DNA of 64,000 nucleotides, from contig NW_004454261.1 of assembly GCF_000283155.1 (NCBI RefSeq), positions 2,450,460-2,514,459 of the forward strand. The letters run 5' to 3'. The notes beneath the pieces were generated by a model. That model did no database searches and was not told the DNA's origin. It saw only the letters and a list, made by a program, of their open reading frames with translations. Within the stretch, counting starts at the first letter, position 1. Every line of letters starts with the position of its first letter. Positions 27,230 to 39,375 of this stretch are shown here, piece after piece. A program made the translations under genes and the position numbers. This stretch comes from Ceratotherium simum simum (taxonomy: Eukaryota; Chordata; Mammalia; Perissodactyla; Rhinocerotidae).

Positions 27230-27965
27230 CTGCCAAGATTTTTCCAGAATCTGCCCACTTCTCCCAGCTCCTCTGCCCCCACCTGGTCCGTCCCATGGTC
27301 ACCCAGCTGGACCATGGTCCCCACAGTCCATCCTCCCTGCAGCCCCACCAGAGGGCGCCTGGGAGCCCCTGAGTCAGGTCCCCCCTCCTCTGCCCACAGC
27401 CTTGCAGGGCTCCCCCTCCCTCTGGGGAGAAGCCCACGTCCTCCCCGTGCACCCCCAGACCCCGCACGACCTACCCCGTGGCCCCCCTGCCCTCCCTCCT
27501 CCCTCTCTCCCCCTCGCTCACTCTGCTCCAGCCACTCGGGCCTCCTCGCTGTTCCTCCAACCCGCCCGGCCCGGTCCTGCCCCAGGGCCTTTGCACAGGC
27601 TGTGCCCTCTGTCTGGAACACTCTTCCCCAAATTACGCACTTCCTTCAAGTCTTTGCTCAAATGTCACCTCCTCAAGGAGCCCGCCCCTGATCTTTCACT
27701 TAAGATTATAAAACACATCCCCACCCCTTTCACTCCTGTCGGCTGTGTGACTGAACCTGTCGGCTGTGTGACTGAACATCCTTTAACTCGAATACAATTA
27801 AGAAGACAAGTTACTTCCTTATCATGTCTCTTGTGTCTGGTCCATCGTCCCCCACCAAAATATAGGCCCCGCGAGAGCAGGGGTCTTTGGGTCTTTGCCG
27901 AATCCCCAGGGCCCAGATACCCCCCGCACACAGTAGGTGCTCCATAAATGCAGGCTCGCTCCCTA
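27230..27965 (+). mobile_element. L2 3' end with CTCF-like motif
   Basis: cactctgctccagccactcg, cagggcctttgcacaggctg, tgctcaaatgtcacctcctc and cacagtaggtgctccataaa, the L2 terminus. CCACCAGAGGGCGCC is at 27345-27359 on the plus strand. Confidence 0.75.
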
Positions 27966-27999
27966 GGCGGCCCCTCCTCCCAGTCGAGTCTCCCACTAA

Positions 28000-29330
28000 C
28001 CTCAGCTCATTCCAAAGGGTGTCAGGCCCCACCCTGAGCAAACAACTCCCCTGGCGCGGGGCCAGGCCTGAGGAGGAAGGACAGGATCCAGACTCCCCGC
28101 CGTGGACTCTCCTTGGACCCCGGGGCCCTGTGACAGTGCGGAGCCCGGGGGGCAGGATGCTGAGCTTCCGGGGGGGCCGAGGCAGCCCCAAGACCTCCCC
28201 ACTCTCCTCTCTGCCCGACAGCTCTGCCTACTGTGCAGCCCTGGGCGCGTGGCTGTCCCTCTCTGATCCCCAGTTCAACCTCCGCCGAACAGGAGGGCGG
28301 ATGGGACATTGCTCCTGGCTCGGCATTCTGAGTTCTGATTTGGGGCGGGACGGCTTGTCCCCCATCCAGAGTCTATTCCCCGCCTTCTCGTTGGCTGTTC
28401 GCAGCAGCCCTGCGACGTGGTGGCTTTTGTATCCATTTTACAGACTGGGAAACTGAGGTCCGGATGGAGAGGCAGCTGGAGGCCTGATCTGACTCTGTGG
28501 GTTTCCTCTGCAAACCTCGGGCAGGGTGGGATCTGACAGTCGAGACCCCCCAATCCCACAGACCCCAGATCTCAAGCCTCTCCCCTCCCCGGGAGTGACC
28601 CCAAATGCCAGGCCGGCTCTGCGCTCCGCGTCTGGGACGCCCGGCCCCAGGGGCCCTCTTGGTCCCGCACAAAGAGACCCGAGATGCCACCGGACACTCG
28701 GCTGGCCGGGACGCGCTCTGTGTCCTGCACTTTTGGGAGCAAACGACCCAGAAAAGCTTCTGCCCCTGGAGCCCTGTTGCCTCCAGCCTCTGGGCCTCCT
28801 TGGCCGCGAGACCTCCGGGCTCCGCGCCCACTTGGGCTCTGGGGACTGTTGTGACAACCGGCCGCCCTGCCGCCCTGCTTTCCTCCTTTGAGAGATTTTG
28901 CCCCGAAAAGGGACGAAGAAAAGCGAGATGCGCCCACCCAGGACCTCCCACCCCCTGGGCCTGCAGCTTCCAGCAAGGGGGGCGATTGTCTGAAAAAGTG
29001 GGAGCCCCTACGAAGCTCCAGGAGCCCCGACACCGGCCAGGCGCCAGGCTGCCTCCCCGCCCAGGCCCCTCCTCAGGGGGGATCGGAGACCAACCTGTGC
29101 CCCTCGGCCTCCCCACAGCGTCACCTGGGCCAACAATGACCCTTCTCAGTCCCTGGCGTCCGGGCAGGCAGCCAGGGGCAGTAACCGCGGGCACAGAGTC
29201 CCTTAGGGACTGTGGCAAAGGCCCGCGCCTCCCCAGTGTCAGTTTCCCTTTCCGGGAGCTGGCCAGGCGACTGGGGGTCCCGGGACCCCGAGGAGGGGGA
29301 GTTGGGGCGATCCTGGGGACGGAGGGAAGA
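28000..29330. other. Intergenic, mostly unique sequence
   Basis: An antisense MIR core near 28430-28490 (cagactgggaaactgaggtc). The rest is GC-rich with long chance ORFs on both strands that match nothing I know. Confidence 0.35.
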
Positions 29331-29339
29331 GCAGAGGGG

Positions 29340-29780
29340 ACTTACCTGTTAGGAGGCCGGGGGCCTCTGGGCAGGCCGCAGGAGCTGGGCCTGGGCGCCG
29401 GCTGGCATGCGGGGTGGGGAGGGGACCCGGGGTCTGCGCTCTGGCCTCCCCACCTGTCGGCCCGACTTTCCGCCCCGGGTGGCGGTGACAGGCTGGTGGG
29501 GCCCGCGCGAGGTGGGCCCGGCGAGAGACCGGAGTGAGAGAGGCTGGTCGCTGGCCGGTTGGGTGTGTGGCTCTGTCGCAAGGTGCTCTCACGTGGGAAC
29601 AGCCGGCCTTAACCCCTGCCCGCCCGGAGCCCGCGGACTCCGCGCAAACAGGGCGTGGGTTAGTGTCAACCTCACCCCGGATTTCCAAGACCGGGCACCC
29701 CCAAGAGGGATGTCAAACCGCTCGTTGTTTTTCACATCCATTCCGTGTCGAAATGATGACATTTCCGACGCACGGGGTTA
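29340..29780 (-). other. GC-rich segment with a perfect minus-strand splice donor
   Basis: The minus strand reads CTAACAG|GTAAGTCC with the exon end at 29346. It is preceded by several hundred bases of CpG-containing sequence. Possible distal non-coding first exon of TJP3; see findings. Confidence 0.3.
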
Positions 29781-29999
29781 AATGAAATTTATTGTTGAAA
29801 TGAACCTCAGCTGTTTGTTCTTTCCTTATTAAAATGTGGTTCCTGGAAATTTTTAGGTGACATTTACCCCCTTAACTTGACATGGCTTGCATCGTAGTTC
29901 TATGGGACGGCGCGGGCGGGCGCTTAATACACGTCGGCCCTTGATCCTGTCTTTTTCGATCACGTCTGTGTTATTTTCAAAGTGTTTGTTAGTGGTTAA

Positions 30000-30147
30000 A
30001 ACTGTCTTGTGTCTTGTATTTATCTGTATGTCGCCTCATTGAGGTCAGAGATTTTGTTTTGCTCATTCCTGTATCCCCGTGGCCTGGTACACAGTAGGTG
30101 CTCAATAAATATTTGTGGCATGAATGAATGAATGAATGAATGAATGG
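30000..30147 (+). mobile_element. L2 3' terminus with (GAAT)n
   Basis: ggtacacagtaggtgctcaa, taaatatttgtggcatgaat, and six gaat tetramers. Confidence 0.8.
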
Positions 30148-30222
30148 AGTATGGGGAGGGGCATGGAAGATGCAAGTCCCACCACCCGTGGTACATATGG
30201 CTGGCGGTAATAGCCGCTATGG

Positions 30223-30237
30223 CCACCAGGGGGCGCC
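30223..30237 (+). promoter_or_regulatory. Strong CTCF-type motif
   Basis: CCACCAGGGGGCGCC inside tggccaccagggggcgccag is a near-perfect match to the CTCF core consensus. It lies between the TJP3 and probable PIP5K1C promoters. Occupancy is not shown by sequence. Confidence 0.6.
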
Positions 30238-30782
30238 AGAAACCAAGCCACCGGCCCCGGCGGGCGGCCTCAGTTCTCCAACCTGCAAAATGGGAGCCAC
30301 AAGCGGGGATGTGGAGGATGAAGGGAGAACAGCCAAAGCCGCTGCCCCGCCTGCATCCCGGCCCTCCTCTCCATGCCCTGCGCATCCCCTCCAGCCCCCA
30401 CTCCAGCGCCAGTTTGGTTTATTTTTTCTAAAGTTTTTATTTTGAATTAAACTTCATACACGCCCGTGCTTTAAAGAGTGGAATTCTCGCGCAGGTTTGT
30501 TAAAACGAGCAGTGACATTGTCACCCCACAATTTCTCCCTTCCCAGAGGTGGCGCCTCTTTTGCTGCCTTTAAGCTAAATTAGGTTGACATTCACTTCCG
30601 CGTCTCCAAATGACGCTGTCTGACCACTTCTGGAGATTTTTCGGTTTGACTATTGACTTCCCGCCGGGAGAGATGCAGAATCGACCCTGAAGCTGATTTT
30701 TGTTTTGTTTTTTAATTTTCTCCGTTTGCAGGTTCCTTATCCCTGATCCGCCCCCCCAGCCTTTCTCCAGTTGTCTGAGCGG

Positions 30783-30972
30783 GTGGTTCTCAAGCTCTTC
30801 AGGCATCCAAATTGCCTTAGGGGGGCTCATTGAAACCCGGATTGGGGGTCCCCACCCCGGGGGGTTTCTGATGCGGGACGTTTGGGGTGGGGCCACGAGA
30901 ATCTTCATTTCTAACAAGCTTCCAAGTGGTTCTGAGGCTGCTGGGCCAGGGCCCACGCTTTGAGAACCACTG
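30783..30972 (-). mobile_element. MER5A-like hAT element
   Basis: Terminal inverted repeats tggttctcaa and ttgagaacca, with gagaatcttcatttctaaca inside; about 190 bp, the MER5A size. Confidence 0.75.
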
Positions 30973-31054
30973 GTCTAAGTCTTCGCTCTCAAGACAATTC
31001 AGGAGTTCTATCTGGGGACATGCCGGAAAAACTCCTCCTGGAGCCTTTGTTTGT

Positions 31055-31480
31055 CTTAGATGGTGGTAAAAAGCAAATGACGTAAAATTTACCATCTTAC
31101 CATTTTAAGTGCACAGCTCAGCGGCATGAAGCACATTCACACTGTCGTGCAACCGTCCCCACCATCCGTCTCCAGAACTTTCCATCTTCCCAAACTGAGA
31201 CTCTGTCCCCATGAAACACTGACCCCCCTCCCCTCTCCCAGCCCCTGGCCCCACCATCCACTTTCTGTCTCTGTGGATGTGACTCCTCTAGGGGCCTCCT
31301 GTGAGGGGATCACACAGTGTCTGTCCTTCTGTGTCTGGCTCATGTCACTGAGCATCATGTCCTCGGGGTCCATCCATGTTGGAGCAGGTGTCAGAATCTC
31401 CTTCCTTTTCATGGCTGAGTAATATTCCACACCGTGGGCGGACTGTGTTGTGTTTATCCACCATCCGTCGATTCCCTGGT
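31055..31480 (-). mobile_element. L1 3'-end fragment
   Basis: Plus strand ccattttaagtgcacagctc, cagcggcatgaagcacattc and catggctgagtaatattcca. About 95% identical by eye to 5350-5690 over some 330 bp. Confidence 0.8.
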
Positions 31481-31984
31481 GCCTTTCGACTCCTGCACTC
31501 TGCTCACCTGGGGGTTCTCTTTGCCCAATCCCGGGCCCTATTCTCCATCTCTTCCCTTTCTTTGATTTGTCTCCTTGTTTTGCTGGAGAACATTTCAGGC
31601 GTACCTTTCCACACCCTGGGTCTGTCGGCGACCTGCTCCGTCTTCCTGTTCCCCATTGTTCCATTGCCAAGCACCCCAAAGCCCAGCCTAGTTGGCCTCC
31701 ACTGCCCTAGCCAGCCCCCCAGACAGTGACAAGGGGCCACGTCTCTGGAGTCACCCAGGCCTGGGTGAAAATGTCCCTCACTTGCTGGGTGCCCTGACTC
31801 CCCCACCTGCCCCCAGCAGAAATCATTAATAATGAATAAAACTACTAACAGCGGCATTTATTACTTCCCAAATCATGACCTCAGAATTAACAACCGCCTA
31901 GCCATATCATTAATAAATTCACCATTAGACTTTAATGATGATATTAATACAACGATTCTTAATACAATACAAATATATGCTGAT

Positions 31985-32080
31985 TCTCAGTGTGTTTCTT
32001 TGTGTGCTTCTGGGAAAGTGGCTTCTGCTCTCTGAGATCCTGTTTGCTCGTGTGTAAAATGGGGATGGTAATAGTTCCCA
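31985..32080 (+). mobile_element. MIR fragment
   Basis: ctctgagatcctgtttgctc and gtgtaaaatggggatggtaa, followed by an A-rich stretch at 32161-32200. Confidence 0.55.
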
Positions 32081-32244
32081 TCTGGTCGATCAATGTTATC
32101 AAATATTTATTGTCTTCTAGGTGTTAGATTCTGTGTTAGGTACCGGGAATATATGACTGGCAAAAAAAAAAAAGGAAAAAAAAAGGAAACAAAAAAACAG
32201 GTCCCTAACTTACGGAGATATTGCGTGCAAACGCTTTAGCGCCG

Positions 32245-32580
32245 AGCCTGGCATTTCATAATATTATTATTACTTATAACTTATTTACTATTACATTATG
32301 TATAATGTTATATATTATACATAATATTTCTATGTTACATATTAATATCATTTATATAATAATATCATGTTAGTTTTTGTTTAATATAACATTATGTCTA
32401 TCATAATTTCATATATAATTTGTGTTGTGCATAATAATAAAGTTTATTATTGTGTTATAATTATTTATATTTAAACATATAAATAGCACAAATGTCATTT
32501 GTAATATGGTGATAAATAGCTTGTTAATTGTAAATATTCTTTATGTTGATTATGTATGGTGGTATTACTACTGTAGCGAT
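32245..32580. other. AT-rich island with 12-bp palindrome
   Basis: About 330 bp of almost pure A/T. ATTATGTATAAT (32295-32306) and its exact reverse complement (32314-32325) can form a hairpin. It changes to CpG-rich DNA within about 10 bp at 32585. Confidence 0.8.
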
Positions 32581-32584
32581 ATTA

Positions 32585-33420
32585 AGCGACGGGAACGGCG
32601 CGGCCTTTCCACCCCCTGGGCGCGCGGGGGCGCTCGAGGCTCTCCGGAGGCCCGGGGCGCACGCAGGCCCCGCCCCCGAGCCCCGATTGGCGGCGCGCGG
32701 TGCNNNNNNNNNNNNNNNNNNNNNNNNNNNNNNNNNNNNNNNNNNNNNNNNNNNNNNNNNNNNNNNNNNNNNNNNNNNNNNNNNNNNNNNNNNNNNNNNN
32801 NNNNNNNNNNNNNNNNNNNNNNNNNNNNNNNNNNNNNNNNNNNNNNNNNNNNNNNNNNNNNNNNNNNNNNNNNNNNNNNNNNNNNNNNNNNNNNNNNNNN
32901 NNNNNNNNNNNNNNNNNNNNNNNNNNNNNNNNNNNNNNNNNNNNNNNNNNNNNNNNNNNNNNNNNNNNNNNNNNNNNNNNNNNNNNNNNNNNNNNNNNNN
33001 NNNNNNNNNNNNNNNNNNNNNNNNNNNNNNNNNNNNNNNNNNNNNNNNNNNNNNNNNNNNNNNNNNNNNNNNNNNNNNNNNNNNNNNNNNNNNNNNNNNN
33101 NNNNNNNNNNNNNNNNNNNNNNNNNNNNNNNNNNNNNNNNNNNNNNNNNNNNNNNNNNNNNNNNNNNNNNNNNNNNNNNNNNNNNNNNNNNNNNNNNNNN
33201 NNNNNNNNNNNNNNNNNNNNNNNNNNNNCCGCGCCGCATCCTGCAGGCTGTGGGTGAAGCAGCCCCCTTTGCCGGCATGCGGAAAGACGGGCCTCACCTT
33301 TGGGGGGTGACACCCGCATTTAGGACGCGCGGTGGGAGGGCGCTCGGGGCGACATCCCGCCGGGTCCCGTGGGCTGGGGCTGCTCCGCGTGGGTGGGTGG
33401 ATGGTGCAGCCCCCGCTCCG
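32585..33420. promoter_or_regulatory. PIP5K1C: CpG island around the assembly gap; probable PIP5K1C promoter
   Basis: gacgggaacggcgcggcc on the left of the gap, and a CpG-rich, unfinished right side. The position, 10 kb upstream of TJP3 and divergent from it, fits the PIP5K1C start in the conserved gene order. Exon 1 itself is not visible. Confidence 0.5.
32704..33228. other. Assembly gap, 525 N
   Basis: A run of N. Any ORF across it is an artefact. Confidence 0.99.
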
Positions 33421-34196
33421 TGGCAGGGAGGTGACACTGCCCCAGCTGCGCGTCCCTGCCTGGATCCGGTCCCCTGGGCCGCCCACCTTGCTGGGGTCGG
33501 CTTCCGGGCCTCGCCCCTTCCCCCCTCGAGCCGTCACCCCGGTGGGCCCATCTTATTGGTCGGGGCGACCGGGGTGGAGGCGGGGGGTCTTTGAGGCCAT
33601 GTGGGTCAGCCTGCTGGCTGTCTCGTCTCTCTTTGGGGAAGTCGCCAGCCCCGGTTTCGAGTGCGCTGGTCTTAGTTTACCTTTCTGGGCCTCAGTTTAC
33701 CTGCTTATAACAGGAGGGGGCTCGGGGCGTGATGTCCAGAAGGGACCTTCAGTGCGGGGGCTCGGCAAGCAGATGGCAGAGGAGGGCCCCCCCATAGCCT
33801 TCTCCCTGGGTGCTGGGGGCTGTCATAGCTGTGTGGGGACACTGCATCCTGTGCCTCCCTCTTGGGCGTGCTGCCCTCACCCCCAGCAGAGCAGGTGGGG
33901 AGCAAGGCGGCCTTGCCCAGCCCAGCGGGCTCCGGGCCTGCCTTTCCCCAGGGCGGTGTGCAGAGCCGAGCCGCTGCCCGGAGGAACGGTTCCTTCTCGG
34001 TCGAGGTCGCAAGCTCCCTAATAGGAAGCTTCCGGATCCGCAGAGTTTTCTGCTGCCCCCCAGCAGCCCTGGCCCTGGACGGCAGAGTCCCTCCAGACAC
34101 CCACATGGGCATCCAGCCTCCTTCTCCCCCGGGCCTCCCGAAGCTTCCTTGGCAGGTGGGGGGATGCTGTGCTGCCTGGGAGTTGGGAGAAATGTC

Positions 34197-34198
<2 letters not shown>

Positions 34199-34241
<43 letters not shown>
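34199..34241. repeat. (GA)n microsatellite
   Basis: About 21 GA units, followed by three copies of (ca)gagcgcc. Confidence 0.95.
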
Positions 34242-34242
<1 letters not shown>

Positions 34243-34857
34243 CAGAGCGCCAGAGCGCCAGAGCGAGCTTCCCCCGGGCTCTGCGAGACTCCCACCGCCT
34301 CCCTTCCCTCTGCCATCTGGAACCGCCTGTAGGTGACCCGGTTCATCCCCACCATCCGGTCGCCCCGCCCTCGTTCTGGGCCGGCGGCCGGTGCCCTGGT
34401 GGAGGGACGCAGCCCAGGTCCTTTCTCAGCCCTGTGGCCTCTGCCCTCAGCCGTCAGCCTGGGCTGGTCAGAGAGAAAATAACCCAGACCCGGTGACCAC
34501 AAGAAAGCCACACAGCAAACATCTGTCTTATCAGGGGCTCATGAGCTGATCAGGGGCAAATAAGAGGCCCCGGCCCTGCTGTGGCTGGGTCTGAGCACAG
34601 GGACCTGAGAGATATGGGGCGGCCCACCCTGCCTGTCACTGAAATCTGCAGAAATGTGACTCCCGGCTAGTCCTGTATTTCACTCACTTAAGTTAGAGCT
34701 GCCTCTTCCCCTCCTAACCCGTTTCTCCTGCTGGGAGTCAAGTCTGGTGGGAGCTGACCAGCTCTTTCCTCTGCTCATGCAGATAGATAAACACAGCAGC
34801 GGGTCTGCTGCCTCCTCACCAGGGTGCCTCCACCTGGGTCTCCCCTGGCTTGAGTGA

Positions 34858-35030
34858 CACTGGGGGCCGGAACATTCTTTGATTTGGGGGCACCGTCCTG
34901 GGCGCTGTGGGGTGTCGAGCAGCTTCCCTGGCCCCACCCACGCGATGCCAGGAGCGCCCCCAGTGTGACGACCACAGATGTCCCCAGACATGGCCCCATG
35001 TCCCTGGAGACAGTCACCTGGGCGAGAACC
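34858..35030 (-). mobile_element. MER20 copy 3
   Basis: Antisense: ccgtcctgggcgctgtgggg, cccagtgtgacgaccacaga and tgtccccagacatggcccca. Confidence 0.7.
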
Positions 35031-35209
35031 GCCGTCCTGTACCTCTTATGCTGTAAGTTGCCTGCTTTTTGTCTGTAATAATCTGGGGTTTTTTCCCCAC
35101 GTCAGTATCAGTTGTTTTTTTTGGGGAGAGAGAACGCGGTGCTGTGCTTAGGAGGGTGGGAGCCCCAGACTTACGCTGCCTGGGTTCCCCCAGATGCTGT
35201 GACGCCCAA

Positions 35210-35275
35210 GGCCAAATGCCTTGATCTCTCTGAGCCTCAGTATCTCTGTCTGTATAATGGGGCGATGGTGTTGCC
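35210..35275 (+). mobile_element. MIR core fragment
   Basis: ctctctgagcctcagtatct and ctgtataatggggcga. Confidence 0.6.
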
Positions 35276-35689
35276 GGTCAGAGTCCCCGCCTTGGGATGG
35301 CTGGTCCGGGGCAGGCAGATTGCAAAATGACTATCTGATGGCCGGTGGCTTTCCGGAAAGGTCCGACAGGGCCCGAGAGAGACTGTCTGTGTCCCCACAG
35401 CCTTGCCAGCTCCTTTTGGCCCGTCCGATGGGAGGTGAGACATATGTCGGGCTCCTCGCTCCTGAGCCTGGTCTGGAGAAGGCTGGGCGGGGTTTTCCGA
35501 GGGCCGTGTGGGGCGCCTGGTTCCCCGGGGGTGATCTGGGGGCCCGACTCCTGGGGCCCAGGAGCTGCCTGTGGGCGCCTGGCCTGAGCTGGGTCCGCTG
35601 TTGCTGAGCCGTCTCCCTCCCTCCTTCCTGCTTCCGCGATGTGGCAGAGCCGCCCCCCACCCCCTCCCACAGCTAATCTGGGGGCAGTG

Positions 35690-36165
35690 ATGTTGGCTCT
35701 GCCTTCAGAATGGACCCGAAGCCGCCCACTGTCCCCCATCCTCGGCCTCCGCCTGGTCCGGCCCATCACCCGCCGATGGCCTGGTGCCGTCTCTGCCGGC
35801 GCTCCCCACAGCTCCCTGCAGAGGCTCCCGCGAAAAACTGAGTCAGGCCCCCTCCTCTGCCCACAGCCCTCCAGGGCTCCCCCTCCCTCGGGGGAGAAGC
35901 CCGAGTCCTCCCCGCTGTCCCCCAGGCCCTGCACGACCTGCCTCCTCCCCTCTCTCCCCCTCCTCCCTCTGCTCCAGCGACACACTCCTAGCTGTTCCTC
36001 CAACATGCCAGGCCCAGTCTTGCCCCAGGGCCTTTGCATGGGCTTTTCCCTCTGCTTGGAACACTCGTCCTCCACACCTGTGTTGTTTGCTTCCTTAGCT
36101 CTTTCAAGTTTTTGCTCAAGTATCTCCTCCTTGGAGAGGGTTCCCCTGAGGTTCAGGGGAGCCTG
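35690..36165 (+). mobile_element. L2 3' fragment
   Basis: cctcctctgcccacagccct, tgccccagggcctttgcatg, and agtttttgctcaagtatctc; the same GC-shifted form as 27345-27700 but without the CTCF-like motif. Confidence 0.7.
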
Positions 36166-36674
36166 GAAGGGGACGGGAGGACAGCGTGGCCCAGGCGGAG
36201 GCCTGTGTGCCTGAGGGACAGCAAGGGGCAGCCTGGCTGGGGCGGGGCGGGGTGTGATCGCCGGAGGCCTCCTCTGTAGCCGTGGGCGCATGGTAACCGG
36301 GGGGCCCTCGTCCCCTGTTGGGAGTCAGCTGTGGCCCTCGGAGGCAGAAGGCTCCCGGTTGGAATTCCGCACTGCGCGCTTGCTAGCGCTGCGACATCGG
36401 GCACTTGGACTGGCAGCCTCGGGCCACTCCGTGGACAGCCTGACCGCCTGGGTCACACCCCGGGTGCATCCTTTACCAGCCGGGGACGCTCTGCCTCAGT
36501 GGCTCCGACTGTGAAATGGGCACGGGCTGAGCGCCAGGTGGGGTTGTAGGTGCCTGGCTCACGTCGGTGACCAGGGGAACCTCTCGTGCTCAGATTGGTG
36601 GCGGGGTCAGGATGCGGACGGCGGAGAGGTAAACAGATGAGACTGGGGGCAGCAGACGGTGGCCCCGGGCCGAA

Positions 36675-36860
36675 TCCCGCCTCGGCCAGATTTTGTCAGT
36701 GATGTTTTATTGGAACCCGGCCACGCCCATGCGAGCACGTGTTGTCACGTGGCTTTCCCGCTGCAATGGCAGAGCCCAGTCTTGGGACAGAGACCTTGTG
36801 GGCTGCAAAGTCGAGAATATTCGCTGCCTGCTCCTTTACGGAACGTGTTGGCTGAGCCCT
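36675..36860 (+). mobile_element. Old DNA-transposon-like repeat
   Basis: gatgttttattggaacccgg, ccacgcccatgcgagcac and gggacagagaccttgtggg. Same family as 8036-8265; a minus-strand piece lies at about 47085-47210. Confidence 0.5.
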
Positions 36861-38384
36861 GAACGAGACCACGCTGGGTGCTGGGGAGCGTGCAGAGGCG
36901 AACGAAACAGGTGTGGTGGCGATAGCGAGCGCCGGGGCCTGCTGTAGCCGAGGTGGTCGGGGAGGAAGTGACCAAGAAGTAGCAGCCGTGGGTGGAGCGT
37001 TCAGACAAAGGGAACAGCGCGTGCAAAGGCCCTGTGGTAGGAATGAGCGTGGTTCTCGTGAGCCACAGAAGCAAGGTCAGCGTGTGGGGGCCTGACGGGC
37101 AGGGCCAGCCACGAGGGGCCACGGAGGCCCTGGCCCTGTCTCGGGCTTTGTTCTGAGCTCGGTGGGTAGCACTGGCGGGTTGAGGTGGGGCCGAGCGCTG
37201 CTCGGTGGGAAGGGCCGCCAGGGGCAGGCGTCCAGGCAGGTGGTGCTGGGGGCCTGGATGGGCCCCGGTGGGGGAGGGAGGAGAGGGGACAGGAGCCCAG
37301 GGCGGGATGGCTTGTGCCCTGGGGTTGGGGGCGGGACTGGCAGGGCCGAGAGCGGGCAGGTCTGGGGGCTGGGTCCTGGGAGGCTCGTGCTGATGAGGGA
37401 GGAGCAGGCAGGGGGCCGAGGGGGCCCCCAAGGCGGGTGGAGCCCCATGGACCCCGGGCGGGGTGGCCTGGGGCTGGAGCTGGTTCCCACCCGCCTCGGC
37501 CACAGACAGCGTGCCTCTAGGCTAGTGGCTTCCCTGCACTCTGCCTCAATTTCTCCTTCCAGACCGGGACAGCAGGGGCCCAAGATTCGGGGGGGCAGGA
37601 GCACTGAGGCCCGCGGCCCCCAGCGATCTCATCAGATGACAGCCCTGTGATCCGGGCCTTCACAGACGGGGTGGCCCCGGTTCCTAAGAGGGTCCCGGGC
37701 CCCAGGCCTCCTGCGCCCGCAGCCGCCGCGAGCCGCATGTCACTTCCCTGTGACAGTGCAGGTCGGGACCCTGCCGGGGATTTCCTGCCGCCAGCTGGCC
37801 GGGGGGGCCCGAGTGGGGGCCGCCCGCCTGTGGGATTACTGCCCTCGGATTAGCGCGGGCCCCACACCGGGGGCTGGGGGCTGGGGGCCAGCCCAGGGCC
37901 CAGGTGCCTGAGCTGGTGTGAAGGTGTTTTGGGGACCCAGCCTCTGGCCTTGATCAAAGAGCAGCCAACATTTTGTCACGGTTGTTGTCCCTGCTCAGTC
38001 ACAAGCGCATCTGCACGTGGTTCACGCCTTGATCCTGGCGGCTTCATGGGGTCGGAGCGCAGTGGGGCATTCGTGTACACGGCACACACAGGTGGCCTCG
38101 GGCCAGGCCTGGGGGCCAGCTGGAAGGAGGCGGGCGGGGTGCCTGCGTGTATTCCAGGGGGCGGGGGGGGGAACGCGTGTGGACGGTAGACAGAGGAGGA
38201 AGGAAAATGGGTAACACGGCAGATCAGACGGGTGCCTGGAGGAGAGCAGAGCAGAGGAGCAGAGGAAGAACCAGGCGTGGGAGAGCCAGTGAGGCCAGGT
38301 GCTCAGGAGGGGGTGATGTTCCAGTGGAGACCACAGCAAACGAGGCGATGTGCGTTGTGGAGATGAGGGGAGAGGGTTCCAGGC

Positions 38385-38760
38385 AGCGGGCATAGCCCGT
38401 GCAAAGGCCCTGGGGCAGGACCACACCTGGTGTGTTGGAGGAACAGTGAGGAGCCCGTGTGGCTGGAGCAGAGGGAGGACGGGGAGGGAGGGAGGAGGGA
38501 GAGCAGGGAGGGGACGGGGCAGGTTGTGCAGGGGCTGGGGGGCCGCGGGGAGGACGTGGGCTTCTCCCCTGAGGGAGGGCTGTGGGCTGTGGGCAGAGGA
38601 GGGGGGACCTGACTCGGGCTCACTGGCTGCTTCCGGCCACTGTGGGGGTACAGACTGTGGGGATGAGAGTGGGAAACGGGGACCAGGGGGGTGGGGACTG
38701 AGTGGTCCAGGCGGGTGAGGATGGGGGACCAGGTGGAGACAGAGAAGAGATGAGTGACTC
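38385..38760 (-). mobile_element. L2 fragment, antisense
   Basis: cccgtgcaaaggccctgggg, gtgtggctggagcagaggga and gggggtacagactgtggg. The position of the CTCF-like motif carries ggccactgtgg instead. Confidence 0.7.
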
Positions 38761-39259
38761 AGATTAGATTTTAGCAGCAGAGCTGACAGTATGTGTTGAA
38801 GGGTTGAGTGTGGGGGGAGAGAGGGGTTGGGACGGCTCCAGGACTGTGGCCTGTGTCCCCAGAAGGGGCTGCCCTCAGCCGAGGTGGGGGAGGCGGGAGG
38901 AGTGGGTTGGGGTATGGTCGGGCATGGCGTGTCCTTGTTGAGTTTGAGCCGCCCGTGAGCCCCTGCGTGGAGACGCCTGGGGCAGCGAGACCCCGAGTGT
39001 GGAGCGGGAGGAGGGACGGAGAGGCTGTGGGCAGCGGGAGGGTGGACCAGGGCGTTGGGAGTTCTGTGGGTGTGTCCCTGCACGTGGAGCCACGATGTCT
39101 CTGTCCCCCCCCGTTAGCTGGAGGCCGATTGGGTACTGTGGGCAGGAGCATGTGACTGGGCAGGGCGGCCAGGGGGCGGGCATGGATGGAGGGGAGGGGA
39201 GACGCAGTGGGAGAGCGGAGAAGTGGGGACCCAGCAGCTACGGGGTCAATTGTTCAGGC

Positions 39260-39375
39260 GCCCCGTGCCTCAGGTTCCTCGTTTGTAAAGCGGGATCACA
39301 GGTGCGCCTTCTTCTCAGGTTCACGTGAGGATTAGACGAGTCAGCCCGCGTGAAATGCTCAGAACAGGGCCCAGC
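39260..39375 (+). mobile_element. MIR fragment
   Basis: cctcaggttcctcgtttgta, then aaagcgggatcacagg, and gctcagaacagggcccagca at the 3' end. Confidence 0.6.

Noticed and set aside
32506..33594. ORFs of 185-362 codons across the gap
   Set aside because: They are mostly translated N; no evidence of coding.
35278..36291. 337-codon minus-strand ORF
   Set aside because: Antisense to an L2 fragment, with no domain.
38022..39083. 353-codon minus-strand ORF
   Set aside because: Lies over an L2 fragment and G-rich intron; a Pro/Ser/Leu-rich chance frame.
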